DNA from: Priapulus caudatus | Taxonomy: Eukaryota; Priapulida; Priapulimorpha; Priapulimorphida; Priapulidae | Length of the DNA stretch: 64,000 bases | NCBI RefSeq assembly: GCF_000485595.1 | Contig: NW_014577620.1 | Coordinates: 197,202 to 261,201 of the forward strand | Direction of reading: 5' to 3' | Part shown: positions 34,850 through 46,200 of the stretch, in pieces | Layout of the letters: each line of letters begins with the position of its first letter | Numbering within the stretch: position 1 is the first letter of the stretch | Made by a program: the position numbers and the translations under genes | The notes under the pieces: model-generated | Told to the model about the DNA's origin: nothing | The model's database searches: none | Seen by the model: the letters and a program-made list of their open reading frames with translations, nothing else

Positions 34850-35019
34850 CTAAATAAATAGAAAAAAAAGAATTCTGTAGATTTTCATTAGCAATAGGGT
34901 TATTTCAATCTTATGAATGTGATCTTGAAAATGCAATTTAAATTTGTATAATCACCTTGTACTATATTCCTTTGTTGTGAAATTATACATGTGCAATAAA
35001 GTGATGATTTATAATGGTA

Positions 35020-35540
35020 GTGAGGAGTAGTAGTAGTAGTAGTAGTAGTAGTAGAAGAAGTTGTAGTAGCTAAGTAGTAGTAGTAGTGTAGGAGTAGTAT
35101 AGTAGTAGTAGTGTAGTAGAGTAGTGTAGTTAAGAATGATAAGTCAGAGTTAGAAGTAGCTATGGTATAAGGGTAGCTATAGTGTATGAAGTACGAAGTT
35201 GTTGTAGTAGTAGTATTAGTAGTAGGCACGCAGTAGTAGGCATAGTTAGTATAGTAGTCCAGTAGTAGCTAGTAGTAGCAATAGTACTCGCTTAGTAGTA
35301 GTAGTAGTGTAGTAATAGTAGTAGTGTAGTAGTGGCAGTAGGTAAGCAAGCAGTAGTAGTAGTACAGTAGTAGTAAGTAGCGCAGCAGCGCAGGGAGCGC
35401 AGGAGGAGCAAGCAGCAGGGAGCAGAGCAGGAGCAGGAGCAGAGCCAGTGCAGGCTGCAGTAGGCAGATAGCAGTAGCAGTAGTAGTAGTAGCAGAAGCT
35501 AGCAGTAGTAGCAGTAGAGTAGTGAGTCAGGGGCTAGATA
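35020..35540. repeat. TAG/GTA trinucleotide-rich array (block 2)
   Basis: AGT and AGC trinucleotide array with phase slips, the counterpart of 22300-22800. Confidence 0.85.
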
Positions 35541-37394
35541 GCGGGGGGATGGGGGGGATGCATCCCCACCTTATTGACGTGGGGCGGATGGCGTGATACA
35601 TCATCCCCCCCTACTTTCAGGAGGAAAATGCGGGATTCAACATTTTCGGGGAGGAGCCCGCCATAGCCCGTAACCCCCGCCAGGTTTCTTACACCCTCTC
35701 GAAATCTCTGGCACTGTCGAGCGTAACAATTTAGCACCCCACTTCAAAAATCGTCCGCGGCGCCTGTAGGTACTGCTACAAAGATTATGATTATGAATAA
35801 TTTAGTATGGCATAATCAAAGTCAAATGTTGAGTTATCTGACAGGGGCGTAGATAGCGGGGGATGGGGGTTATATCCCCACACTTATGGAGGTGCGCGTT
35901 GGCTTTCATCACCCCCTTACTTTCAGGAGGAACTGCGGCGAAAAATTTTAATATTTTACAGACATAAATCTTGGAATTTATCTCAAATCGTCATCGCTTG
36001 GCATTACTCTCCTAGATGATTATTACGAAATGGAAGTTTGAATACTCTACTGTAACAAATGGCTGTAATTCGGTTCAGAATGAACATTATTTTACTGAAA
36101 ATCAGCGGTTAATTTTGGACGCATTCCCCATATACGATTTGTTTGTGTCAAAATTCCACAAATCACGTCCTTCAAATTAATTAAAAAAAGATTATCTCAT
36201 CTGATTCAAAATTAGAAGTAGACCTATGAGAGTTGGGATATGCATTTTTAGGGCGGGTATTGAATTGAATGGGAAATTCAATTTCATCTCACTTTTTTGG
36301 GAGGGGGGATGGGATGGGGGTGCTGGACCTGACCGGAAGTATATTCCGATTTGTATAGGGTGAAAATATGCCTATTTGGTTCAAATCATGGGTGTTTTTC
36401 TCATATTCTTTTGCAGTTTAAGGTCTTCCAGTTCGCAAGTAAAATATACGTTATTCAAAATTTCAAGGGGAGATGCATTCTAGTGCGGCTAGTGGATCAA
36501 CGGGGGGTCGGGAGCACGGGGGCGGTCTTAGCCCCTCCCTAGAATTTTTCAGAGGTAAAGGTAATTGTTAGCCCTAGGATAAGTGTTGCACTGGCAACCC
36601 CAGTGAAGGCATGTACATGTATAGCAACAGATTTGGTAGTAGCATGTTAGTCTTTTGGTGTCCCCAAAAAGGTAAAAATACTCAACTCAACAGTGAATGG
36701 TATTGTAGGATGTAGTGTGTTTAATAGTGACGGCCTCATAGTGCAGGAAAATTGCATCGAAGAGGTGTTACTTTCAACAAAATTCCGGGGAGAGGTGCCC
36801 CTGGACCTCTCCTAAAAGGAGGGAGGACACCCACCTGAAGGAGGAAAAATCTGATTATTTTATGATAAGATGTCCAAAAAAATTGATTGCTTTTAGATGA
36901 TGAAAACTTTGTAACAAAATCCCACACACCCAACCCCCCGTGTGCGCGCTGCGTGCCCATTGAGCTCGCATAATTCGCCCCCGCTAGAATTGACTTCTGG
37001 ATCCGCCCACTGGTAAATGTGTAGTGTAGGGGGGGGCGTGCGTGGTTAAAACTCTGGAGATCCAAAGAAAAAAATTACCTCGGAATTCAGCAAAATTGCA
37101 CTTACAATGGGCAATTATTGTTTCAATTACCTCAAAAACGACCAGCTGAAGTTTCTTAATTGCTAAAATCAAGAGCTGCGGGCGGCTACCGCCCCCTGGA
37201 ACACCGGCAAGCTGCCTTCTGCCCCTGCACCCGCCCAGGCGCCCCTGACGGCGGGCCCCTGGTCCGCACCATTTAAGGGCGTTGCGCAAGGGACATTCGC
37301 GGTGTGCGGTACTCGCCACACAGTCTTCAGTATCATTATGAGGGGAGGGAACAGCGAAAATCATCCTTCCCACAACTGAGGACCTGTCTACGCC
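35541..37394. other. Non-coding sequence of block 2
   Basis: Corresponds to 22800-24655. It contains C-runs and G-runs (GGGGGATGGGGG), two related tracts near 35530 and 35850 that share GATAGCGGGGGATGGGGG, and no supportable exon. Confidence 0.5.
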
Positions 37395-37639
37395 TGGTAG
37401 TAGTAGTAAGTAGGTAGTGCAGCAGTAGCAGTAGTAGCAGTCAGTAGGAGGAAGTAGGAGAGTAGGGTAGTAGTAGTGGAGTAGTAGTGTGGAGTAGGAG
37501 CAGTAGTAGCAGTTAGAGGCAGTAGTAGCAGCAGTAGCTAGTAGAGCTAGCGCAGGAGCAGTCGAGGAGCAGCCAGACAGGGGCAGGAGCGTAGCATGTA
37601 GGCAGTACAGTGTAGTAGTAGCGAGCGGTAGCCAGTAGT
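37395..37639. repeat. TAG/GCA trinucleotide array at the end of block 2
   Basis: The counterpart of 24655-24890. Both arrays stop at runs of N. Confidence 0.85.
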
Positions 37640-37664
37640 NNNNNNNNNNNNNNNNNNNNNNNNN
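37640..37664. other. Gap of 25 N
   Basis: Twenty-five Ns end block 2. Sequence to the right is unrelated to block 1 or 2 and reads cleanly. Confidence 0.99.
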
Positions 37665-39389
37665 TGCATATGATGGATATTAAAGTGTAGAGGACAAAAC
37701 TACCAACATTTTAAGGGGTCAATTGTCACTGTATGTCCATTCCTTGCAAAATTATTCAATTTTATATTTCCCCTACCCCATAATTAGCATCTGTCGCTCC
37801 ACCACGAGTGCCCATATACAAGTGGCAATTTCTACCATTAAGCTGTGAGTCTCGGCTTGCTTCATGGTTTTTTTTTTCATCTATGGGCATAGGCCTTTCA
37901 AAAAAATATAGTGAGGATTTGCCACCCCAGGTGGTACCAATTGATGAAATTTGGGGGTCTGGCTCATGGACTATGTAGCTCACCACAAAAAAGGACACAA
38001 ATAAGTGAGTAAGAAGAAGTCAGTTTTAATTGAGCAACCATCGACGTACATTATAGAAACTATTGCCATCTGTATATCGCAATAATAATTTATAAACCAA
38101 AATGAATTTTTTTTTTGACCGTAGAGGGCGCTATACCCGCTTTGTATCGATGGCGTTTGAAATAAATAGGTTATGCTGCGTTCCGACATGTTCTGTAAAA
38201 CTTTACTCTAATATAGACGTTTTAACGGCAGGGTGGAGAGGAAATACCAATTTTGCATTAAAGATATTGTCAATGAAATCTTGTAAAACGAACCAGACGA
38301 GTGTGACACCACACTGTTTGTCTATATAATATGCTATATAATTGCCAAACCCTACCTAATTTGCATAATATTTTTTTAAATATCAAAACCCCTAGCCCTT
38401 ATTCATTGACATACCAAAAATGAACAAAATCCGTTGAACCTGAACTGACTAATGGCAATTCCCATTTTTGCCAAAAAATTGCCGTGGCTCGAAAGTACGT
38501 CGGGGTACGTCGTCGTCGAAAGTACGTAAATATGGGAGCATAGCAGTAACAACTATACCCATTTCAAACATGTGGGTGAAACGGTTCCTGAGTTATCGTT
38601 GACCGTAGCGAAATGTTGACGGACGGACGGACGGACGTACGACGGACGACGACCCATGGCAATAGCTCAGCTTGCCGATGTGAAGGTGAGCTAAAAATGA
38701 AACAATACTGAGACGGTGGATGGTGGCAGGTCCAGAAACAGCTAGACTATTAATGAAGTATGATGACAAACATTCAATGAAAAAGAATGACACAGAACGC
38801 CACCATGAACCAATAAGTCTGCAGTAGACTTACTTGATACCTATTAGATAATGTCCGATAGTGTGGTAGATACTATAAGGTCCGCAGAAGACATAGACAA
38901 AGCACAGTACCAGAAATTTGTTGCGGAGCATATAGTCGGCAGTCCAACCCCAGGAAATATGCTTCAAAAAACTTTTGATGGCATTTTTTGTTAAAAGCTG
39001 GCAACCAGGCTAGAAAGTATCACTATGATCCAGGCTTTCAGAATCACCCGGTTGCCAAAATGGCATTTGACCTTGAAGGTCAAATTGGGGGGTCAAAAGG
39101 TCAAATGAGGTCAAATTTTTTATATTTTTTATTTTGTCTTGTACTTTCATATAACATTGATTTTTTAATCGAATATAGGGTGCACCTGCATTATCCCCTA
39201 CCATGCAGATGAACACCTTGATTTCCATTCAAATACATAAGTTGGTCAAGGGTTATGGTTAGGGTTAGGGTACTTTTTTGTGTCTTACTACTCGTGGTAG
39301 GGGATAATGCAGTTGTTCCCAAATCCCCTTTATTTACAATTCTGAAAATGGCCCAATATTATTAATGTTATCCATTTAATTTTTTACAG
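37665..39389. other. Non-coding DNA upstream of HECT copy 2
   Basis: No exon with consistent splice sites found. It contains the hairpin-tail repeat (about 38590-38696), GGTCAAA-type words near 39075-39110, two TTAGGG words near 39255 and AT-rich sequence. The start exon(s) of HECT copy 2 should lie here or beyond the gap at 37640. Confidence 0.45.
38590..38696. repeat. GACGGACGG and hairpin tail of a dispersed repeat
   Basis: GGACGGACGGACGG, then ATGGCAATAGCTCAGCTTG, ending AAGGTGAGCTA. This is a decayed copy of the tail seen at 34066-34125. Confidence 0.6.
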
Positions 39390-39571
39390 GTTCCAGCAAA
39401 ATAGGACTGGTAGTGCAGTACCCACAACTGGTAGACGGCATAGTGTGAAGAAAAATGCTCGTGGACGACCAGTAAAAATGTACACTTTGAAAGTGACTGT
39501 GTTGAATGTAGACTATACAAAGAGACCGTCCTCGTGGAAGGTGCTGAAGTTGCTTGATAGTGTAGGCTTGG
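39390..39571 (+). CDS. HECT ligase copy 2, basic N-terminal exon
   Basis: A 182-base exon, acceptor TTTTACAG|GTTCC, donor TTGG|GTAAGA. It encodes NARGRPVKMYTLKVTVLNVD, then YTKRPSSWKVLKLLDSVGLG. It enters after two bases from an unseen upstream exon and donates one base to the next. It is homologous by position and motif order to the exon at 34580 of copy 1, without the long coiled-coil lead. The basic GRP stretch could bind nucleic acid or act as a localisation signal, but this is inference. Confidence 0.7.
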
Positions 39572-40122
39572 GTAAGAAAAACAGAAAGAACTGTGCAGTG
39601 TCGTGAATCCAGACCCTGTTCATTCTTATGGTTCTTGGTATTCATACATTAACCTATATAATACTTGAAAAGTGGCCATAAAAAGTGTAACTCCGCTTTT
39701 TACTTGAAAGGTTCTTAATTCTTCATCACATATATCAGACTTTTTTTTTATTTGACCTAGTTTTAAACCATTTTCTAGGTCAAATGATGTAAAATCTGGC
39801 GATTGTTGAAAAGGGCAGTCAGTAGGTTTCTGTACTATTTGACCAAGATGGTTGAAACTTTGTGGGCATGTAATGTATCTGGGCAAGAGTAACTTAAAAT
39901 CTTGCCCAAAATGAATGCAATCTGTTTCAATCAAAGGTTTGCCACCAGGGCCAGGCCCAGGGGGCTTTTTGTGAAAAAAGTGGAACATTTCCATAAGTTC
40001 AATTCCATTTGAATTAGGACGCTCAATTGTTTACGGAAGGTTCTTTAATGACTCTTCATCACGTATGTGACTTTTTAAATTTGTTCTAGTTTTAACCATT
40101 TACTTTGACTTTGTTTCTGCAG

Positions 40123-40349
40123 GAAATCTCGGTAAACTGCTGGTGCCATCAAATCTGATTGAACCGGAGTTTGTTCAATTTCTGGAGCGGAAATGTCCAG
40201 CTTTGAGTGGAAGGGGCCCCCTGACCTTTAAGCAGGCCAAAGTCAAAGGGGATTTGTTAGACATTGATTGCCGGAAGACACCAATGGACTTGAAGAAATT
40301 GCTCGGAAAGTCCACGCTGTATGTTGTACCAGCAGTCATGATAGTCATG
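40123..40349 (+). CDS. HECT ligase copy 2, N-terminal domain exon
   Basis: A 227-base exon, acceptor TTTCTGCAG|GAAATC, donor ATCATG-type GTCATG|GTAAGG, leaving in phase 0. It encodes KLLVPSNLIEPEFVQFLERK, then LTFKQAKVKGDLLDI, then LKKLLGKSTLYVVPAVMI. It matches the exon at 32549 of copy 1. No zinc-binding or UBX-like exon follows it in this copy. The next exons are all short linker cassettes. Confidence 0.72.
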
Positions 40350-40763
40350 GTAAGGATATTAGCTATTTAACATTCTAAAAATAAAAAATATATTATTAGA
40401 TTCACAAAATTCATCCAAACATTCCAAAGCTGACGTGATTGCGGAACCAGTGTGCAGGGCTGCCTTCATTATTATTCATAGCTGATAGTTTACATAGCGC
40501 TAGTGCATTTATGTCATGTAGGCCTATGTGCTCTACACTATAGTGCTAAGCTATTACTGCTACCATCAACAAATAGACTTTTCCTACAGAGCACTCATCA
40601 TTGGCTGGGAGTCTGGAGTGGGATTTATGAAAAGTGGGATCAATACAGAATTTTAGCACCCAAAAACAAAATTAGATGCTGATTGGTGAAGACCGTTACA
40701 AATTGGTTGAAAACAATGCCTTGCGTTTTTACAATGTATTTTTACAAGATTTTTTTATTCTAG

Positions 40764-43380
40764 CCCCAACAGCAAAATCAACGAGAAGTGAGTGCTGCAG
40801 AGGGAAGAGTAAGTAAATAAAGTTTTTCAAATTTTCTATTTGGTTCCCACACATGCAATATACGAAGCATCACATTCCAGGAGTTGGATTACATGAGGAT
40901 CAGTACACCTGTTATTTTTTACTGTAACTTTGGCACACTAACCCTGCAAGTTATGTTAGATTTGTGCCAGGTGGTTAAATGTAAAAAGATTAAGAGTGGT
41001 TAATTGTGTTTGCTTTATTATGAGCAGCAAGTCCCAGGTTCTAGTCGAGGCCAGGCCATTTGTGATTTAACTGTCCATCACATGCATTATGCCTTGTGTC
41101 ACTGGCAACTATAAGAGCTTTGAGGCCTTCTTTTGAAGACCATGTCAGTGCACTGTCAATTGTAAGTTCAGTTAATGTAATCTATTGTTGCCTTCACTTT
41201 CAGGCACCTTCTTCTTCACACTCACAGGCCACAGAACCATATCGTCCTATAAATAACCAACAAACAGCTGCTGCTACACATGTGATTGTGAGTATACAAT
41301 ATGCTATGTGATTGCAATTTTGTTCTGCAATCTGGTCATTCTGAGCATTTAAAAAGTGTCTAGGACAATTTGACCCTGGACAACCCCCTCCCTCCCCCCC
41401 GCCCCAATTTATGTTTATTCTAGCCCCAACAACAAAATCAAGAAGTGAGTAATCCAAGACCATGGGCGATATTGGGCTAAATTCCCCTATGGTGCTCTTT
41501 ATCTCCTGGTGTCCGGACACAGACCCTCAAGAGGTAAGTCAGTGTTTGTTTTTAGTAGTTTATATGTTTTATGTATTAGAAATTTGGGATACTTGTTTTG
41601 GCAGACGCTTCAAAAATTTGAAAGTTGATTGATTTGCCAGTGCCTGACACAATCCCTTCTGAGAGTGTTTAAGCCTGCTATACTGCATTTCCTTTTGTCA
41701 TGTCATGCCTACCTCCTGACCAACTTGCCTAACAACAGTCACACCTATCTCCTTTCCAAATACAAACCGGACACTGTGCAATATTACAGAATTCTAATTT
41801 TATTTTAGGATGAGGAATCTGATTCTAACTTTACACCAGCTGGGACCCCTACAGTAAGTAGTCCTTAGTCATGCAAATAACTATTTTTATGAATAATTCT
41901 TTGCCCAATTTCAGTATTCACTTGCGTTGTTACGCAGTTTGTGTCCCTTTATACTATGTTGGTCGAAAGTGTTTCTTTTTGTTGGGCTATATTGATGTAT
42001 AAGGCATTGTTCAAGCATGTAGGCATATTAAGCTGATTCAATGTCAATTATTCTATTTAGATATTATTTCGTCGACCCAATCATATTGCTGCTACCCAGG
42101 CCAGAACTACAATTGCTGAAGTAGCTGGGGAGTTGATGGCAAGTACCACTTTGCTTTCCTAATAAATACTCACATGCTTTGGGGTTGCAACAAGGCATGA
42201 CGAAAAATGTTTGATACATATATATTCTTCTCTGAATCAATGTACATGTTCCACATAAATGAAGGATGCTAAGTTTTCCAGGATAGAATATTCTCTGGAG
42301 AAAGACCTTCTATTGATAGCTCATTCATGGACTCTAGCTTATTCTAGAGAGCTATTGAATCATGACAGTTGATGTACCAGTATATCTACATTACATTTGT
42401 GTACATTGCAATTTCAGAGTCAACCAGTTAATGCAGCCCAACTAGATCCCCGTCCTGAAACAGTAAGTGTGTTTTTTGTCTCAAACGATTGTACATGTTC
42501 CACATAAATGAAGGATGCTAAGTTTTCCAGGATATAATATTATCTGGAGAAAGACCTTCTATTGATAGCTCATTCATGGACTCTAGCTTATTCTAGAGAG
42601 ACTATTCTATGCGCTTCACACCATTACCCCCAGCAACTGGTTGTTCTGACTGTTCTTTCTGTATCCGACTCAAACTCCCTGGGGAGCATACAGCCGAGCT
42701 GCTCATTCAGCGCTACAGGCTAGCTACACAACCACACATACCACCGCCAGGTACCCCTTTTACACCTGGGTGAGGTGAGGCAATTGCCCAAAGTCTCACG
42801 CCGACGACGGGATTCGAACCCAGGACCTTCTGATCGCACTTCAGAGACCCAAACCATTACACCACCGTGGCTCCACATTACATTTGAACATTGTTTAATG
42901 TTTAATGATCTCTAGATCAATTTAGTAAGGGCGTATTCCCCAGATGTAAAAAACGAAATCATTTTATCTTGATTATTTCTTTTCTTGTACATAACATCAC
43001 GAAAGATTTTTGACTTACATGTATTTTACTTGTGTAGGTTGATGACAGTGGTGATGACTTTGTCAGTTTGCCAGTTATGCAGGTATGTTCACATGGTTTT
43101 CCTCATAAATGATACTCTTGTCAATATGTCAAGTGACTCTTGTACATGTACTTGTACACATTTTTTCCTGTCCAATTGGCCTTTATCAGGGTGTTCTATT
43201 TACTTTTCCTACAGTATTCCCTTGAAATGCTGAGGCTGGTGTAAAATGTTATTTAAATGATCGCCCTGTGACCTTTGACTATGCTTTACATGTGGTTAAT
43301 CTATTTTTGTATAGAGACGTCCTCGACGACGAGGGAATGTGCCTAGGAATCTTGCTTCCACTTCACAAGATTCGCCTGAG
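40764..43380 (+). CDS. HECT ligase copy 2, array of phase-0 linker micro-exons
   Basis: Eight exons supported by acceptor, donor and open frame: 40764-40808 (PQQQNQREVSAAEGR), 41204-41287, 41424-41444 (PQQQNQE), 41809-41853 (DEESDSNFTPAGTPT), 42061-42138 (GC donor ATG|GCAAGT), 42418-42462 (SQPVNAAQLDPRPET), 43038-43082 (VDDSGDDFVSLPVMQ) and 43315-43380 (RRPRRRGNVPRNL...). All lengths are multiples of three and all junctions are phase 0, so any exon can be skipped without a frame change. Four are exactly 45 bases. The 40764 and 41424 exons and their flanks are duplicates. The encoded linker is polar and low in complexity. The 21-base exon is the least certain. Confidence 0.65.
42241..42351 (+). 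repeat. 111-base intronic duplication, left copy
   Basis: From TGTACATGTTCCACATAAAT to ATTCTAGAGAG. It is repeated at 42490-42600 with about two substitutions (GATAGAATATTCTC versus GATATAATATTATC). The copies lie in the introns on either side of the 45-base exon 42418-42462. Confidence 0.9.
42490..42600 (+). repeat. 111-base intronic duplication, right copy
   Basis: The right copy of the duplication at 42241. A tRNA-derived SINE lies directly after it. Confidence 0.9.
42606..42874 (-). mobile_element. tRNA-derived SINE
   Basis: On the minus strand it starts GGAGCCACGGTGGTGTAATG, which holds an A-box-like TGGTGTAATGG. A B box GGTTCGAATCC follows at 42810-42820, about 54 bases from the start as in a tRNA. 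Next comes a body containing a CCAGGTGTAAAAGGGGTACC-type conserved segment. The tRNA part is not followed by a functional acceptor stem, so it is a SINE and not a tRNA gene. It sits in an intron of HECT copy 2, in antisense. Confidence 0.75.
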
Positions 43381-44138
43381 GTATTTTCAATAAAGAGTAA
43401 ATCACCCAAATTATGATGTCACATAGAGAACACCTGTCCTCTTCTCTACTTGAAGAGCAGTTAAAACAAAGGCTGTCAAGATGACTTTTATGCACACAAA
43501 AAGTAAAATCTCTGCAAGTAGGGCAATGGTCTAACTGTGGATCAACATTTTATGACAATTCCACAAATAGAACATCCCATGCTGCGTCACAACTCAGAAC
43601 AAAGGAATAGTGTTTCAACTGCTCTTCATGTAGCCCGACTGCAAGATGTTCTCTGTGTGACGTCATAATTTGGGAGATTCGGAGGGCTGCTCTGGCCAAT
43701 CTGTTGGGTCAAATGAAAAAAGAATGGCACCAGTTTAATAATAGTCTGTAATAAATAGATGTGCCCTAAAATGAAAGAAAAATGAATTTTTTAAAATTAG
43801 TTGTCAGTTCCCCTTTAAAGGGGCACTAATTGTATCACACTATTGTTTTACAATGATGACGATAATGTTTTATGATCTTGTTTTACAACTTGTAAGGTGC
43901 AACGATTATATCTATGAGTTGTGCCATACAAATACCGTTTAGTTATTATTATTATTATTATTATTATCTTCAAATGGGCCTTATTTAACGACCTGAGGCC
44001 GATACAAAGCTGTCATTTAAAGTCATATCAGCTGTAGTAGTCTGATTTCATTCAGTAATTTCGTGACTGCTCGCCAATGTTTTGTGTAGTTTGTTTTCAC
44101 CCATCACAATAATTAACCATCAACTCTCTTGATTACAG
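43381..44138 (+). other. Intron of HECT copy 2
   Basis: A 758-base intron containing a (TTA)n tract near 43945-43970. Acceptor ATTACAG at 44138. No exon seen inside. Confidence 0.55.
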
Positions 44139-44248
44139 AGCCCTAGGTCTCCAACCCCACCACCTCCATATACACCAGCACCCCAACAACACGCTGAACC
44201 ATTGATGCTTGCACCACCCTTGCCAGAAATTAGTATTGATGGAGATTG
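44139..44248 (+). CDS. HECT ligase copy 2, proline-rich linker exon
   Basis: A 110-base exon, acceptor GATTACAG|AGCCCT, donor GATTG|GTACTG. The frame gives SPRSPTPPPPYTPAPQQHAE, then LPEISIDGDW, with the last Trp codon completed by the HECT exon. I chose this donor over the later CGT|GTATCA because only this one preserves phase. SPRSPTPP is the motif amplified into the minisatellite of copy 1. Confidence 0.68.
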
Positions 44249-44447
44249 GTACTGGCGTGTATCATTGTGCCCCTCAATTATTATTTAAACTTGCAGTTTA
44301 TTATGTCACCAGTCTATTAATGTTGTCCCAACAGATGTAACCCTGACATGACGTAGCATCAGATGATGAATATTAATTACTTATTATTTGCTATGAAAAA
44401 TACTTTGTAGACAACATCATGAGGATATTCTTTATTCATGATTTCAG

Positions 44448-45435
44448 GATCATTCACGTGAGAAGGCCCTTCATTGTGGAGGATATGCTGAAGGTTTTCC
44501 GGAATAATGTCACTGGAATGGTAAAAGTGGATATTGCCGGGGAGAATGCTGTGGACTCGGGAGGAGTTTTCAGGGATGTGCTTTCCGAGTTCTGGGAGAA
44601 GTGCTTCCAGAAACATTTTGAAGGAGAAGATGAATGCGTTCTTGTGCCTTCCCCTCAGTTGTCTCCTGATGACTTCAGCACCATCGGAAAAATACTACTT
44701 GTTGGATATGAGCAACAAGGTTTTTTTCCAATTCGTTTTTCAAGAGTTCTATTGATTTGTGCCATGTTCAGCAGAGATTTGGTCAGTAATGATTTGCTGC
44801 TAGAGTCATTTTTTAGAACTCTCTCTAATTTTGAGAGGGACTCCTTGGAGAATGCGTTGTTGCTCGTGAACCTAGAGGGAGATATCCTCGATGATATCAT
44901 TGACATTCTCTCCAGGTTCAGGGTAACAACCATTCCCAAGTGTAGAGAGAGTCTTCGCCTTTGTTTGGTGCGTGTCGCTGAGATACAGCTCATTGAGAAC
45001 CACGCCTTCAGTTTGCAGCAGATGCTTCCACATATGGAAAAACTGAAATTATTCAGTGATTTCCAAACAGTGAGTGCCATTTTAGCACTGTACATTAGGC
45101 TAAAGCCTACAGGAAGAAAAGTCACCAATATATTGAAGGCAGCTCCCAAGAATGTTACTGAGCAGAGGGTTCTTGACTTTTTAAAGAGGTTTATCAGAAG
45201 CATGTCAGACGATTTGCTGACTGCTTTTTTGCGTTATTGCACTGGTAGCAATGTTCTGCATGTTGACGCCATAGAGGTCAGTTTTGTCCATCTAAGTGGG
45301 CTTGGGCGACGTTTTGTGGCCCACACATGTGGTGCTCTGTTAGAAGTGCCAGTCTCCTATTCATCATTTAATGAATTTGCAGGAGAATTCCGAACTCAGT
45401 TGTTAGGTGGCCAGTGGGACATGCAGATTTTGTAA
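44448..45435 (+). CDS. HECT-type E3 ubiquitin ligase copy 2, terminal HECT exon
   Basis: A 988-base terminal exon (acceptor GATTTCAG|GATCAT, stop TAA), about 328 residues, full-length HECT domain. The N-lobe motif DIAGENAVDSGGVFRDVLSE is followed by the E2-binding region. FLRYCTGSN then RRFVAHTCGALLEVPVSYSS contains the catalytic Cys in HTC. It is clearly diverged from copy 1 in sequence but equal in length and phase, so these are old paralogues. There is no frameshift or stop. Predicted to be an active ligase if the gene is expressed. Confidence 0.87.
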
Positions 45436-45543
45436 TTGTAGACGTCCATATATCATATTTTACTAGGTCAAATGGTGTGCCAATTGTTGAAAAGAGCGAC
45501 AGGTTTCTGTACTAATTGGCTTGAAACATGGTGTGGGCATGTA

Positions 45544-45872
45544 AAGGCCTTAATACACTGAATGACAAATGTTGAAATGTGTCGTCACAATAGTTTATTC
45601 GATAAAGACTTGGATCACTGTTAATGGTTGAAAATGTTCAAATAAGCAAATGAAGTTTACTTTCAAGTCAATTCAACATGTTCCTAGGTCACTTCTCTTA
45701 AGATTTGATGGCGAAGAAAAGTTTAGTTTGAACAAAGCTTTGAATGATTATGGTGGAATGTGATTTCGTTCAATTTCCTCAACATTAGCAACACTCTCAT
45801 GGCCCAAGTCTTATTGAACGAACTGTTGTGACTACACATTTCAACATTTGTCATTCAGTGTATGAAGGCCTT
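45544..45872. mobile_element. Tc1/mariner-type MITE
   Basis: A 329-base element with long inverted repeats starting AAGGCCTTAATACACTGAAT on the left. The right end is the near-perfect inverse (CATTCAGTGTATGAAGGCCTT), and similarity extends over roughly 55-60 bases. TA dinucleotides flank it (45542-45543 and 45873-45874), the target duplication of Tc1/mariner elements. It is non-coding and lies just downstream of HECT copy 2. Confidence 0.8.
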
Positions 45873-46200
45873 TAGGGTAACTTGCACACCAAAAATGGAA
45901 GAGAAATGTGACTACTAAAGTAGTTTCATCCAACGTTTCCTGTTGATTTAAACTGGTGCTGTTTAGGCCCAAAAAAGGAATTTGTTTCTGGTTTCATGGT
46001 CCACTGAAAATCTATGTGGTGATGCGTTTTGTTTTTCTTATTTATGGAGATCTCCAAAAAGGGAAAAGTCCACATTGCCAACTTCATCCTCATCAATCAT
46101 GTTTCATGACCAACTTGTTTATACTAGGTTATAACAAGTGCCCAGCTAATGCCACCAAAGCATATAATATTATGATATTAAGGTCATATTATTTGGTCAG

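Noticed and set aside
39245-39270. Two TTAGGG units, telomere-like
   Set aside because: Too short to be an interstitial telomeric tract and expected by chance in this AT-rich context.
42800-42874. tRNA gene on the minus strand
   Set aside because: A and B boxes are present, but the sequence continues into a SINE body and a proper acceptor stem and anticodon arm cannot be formed.
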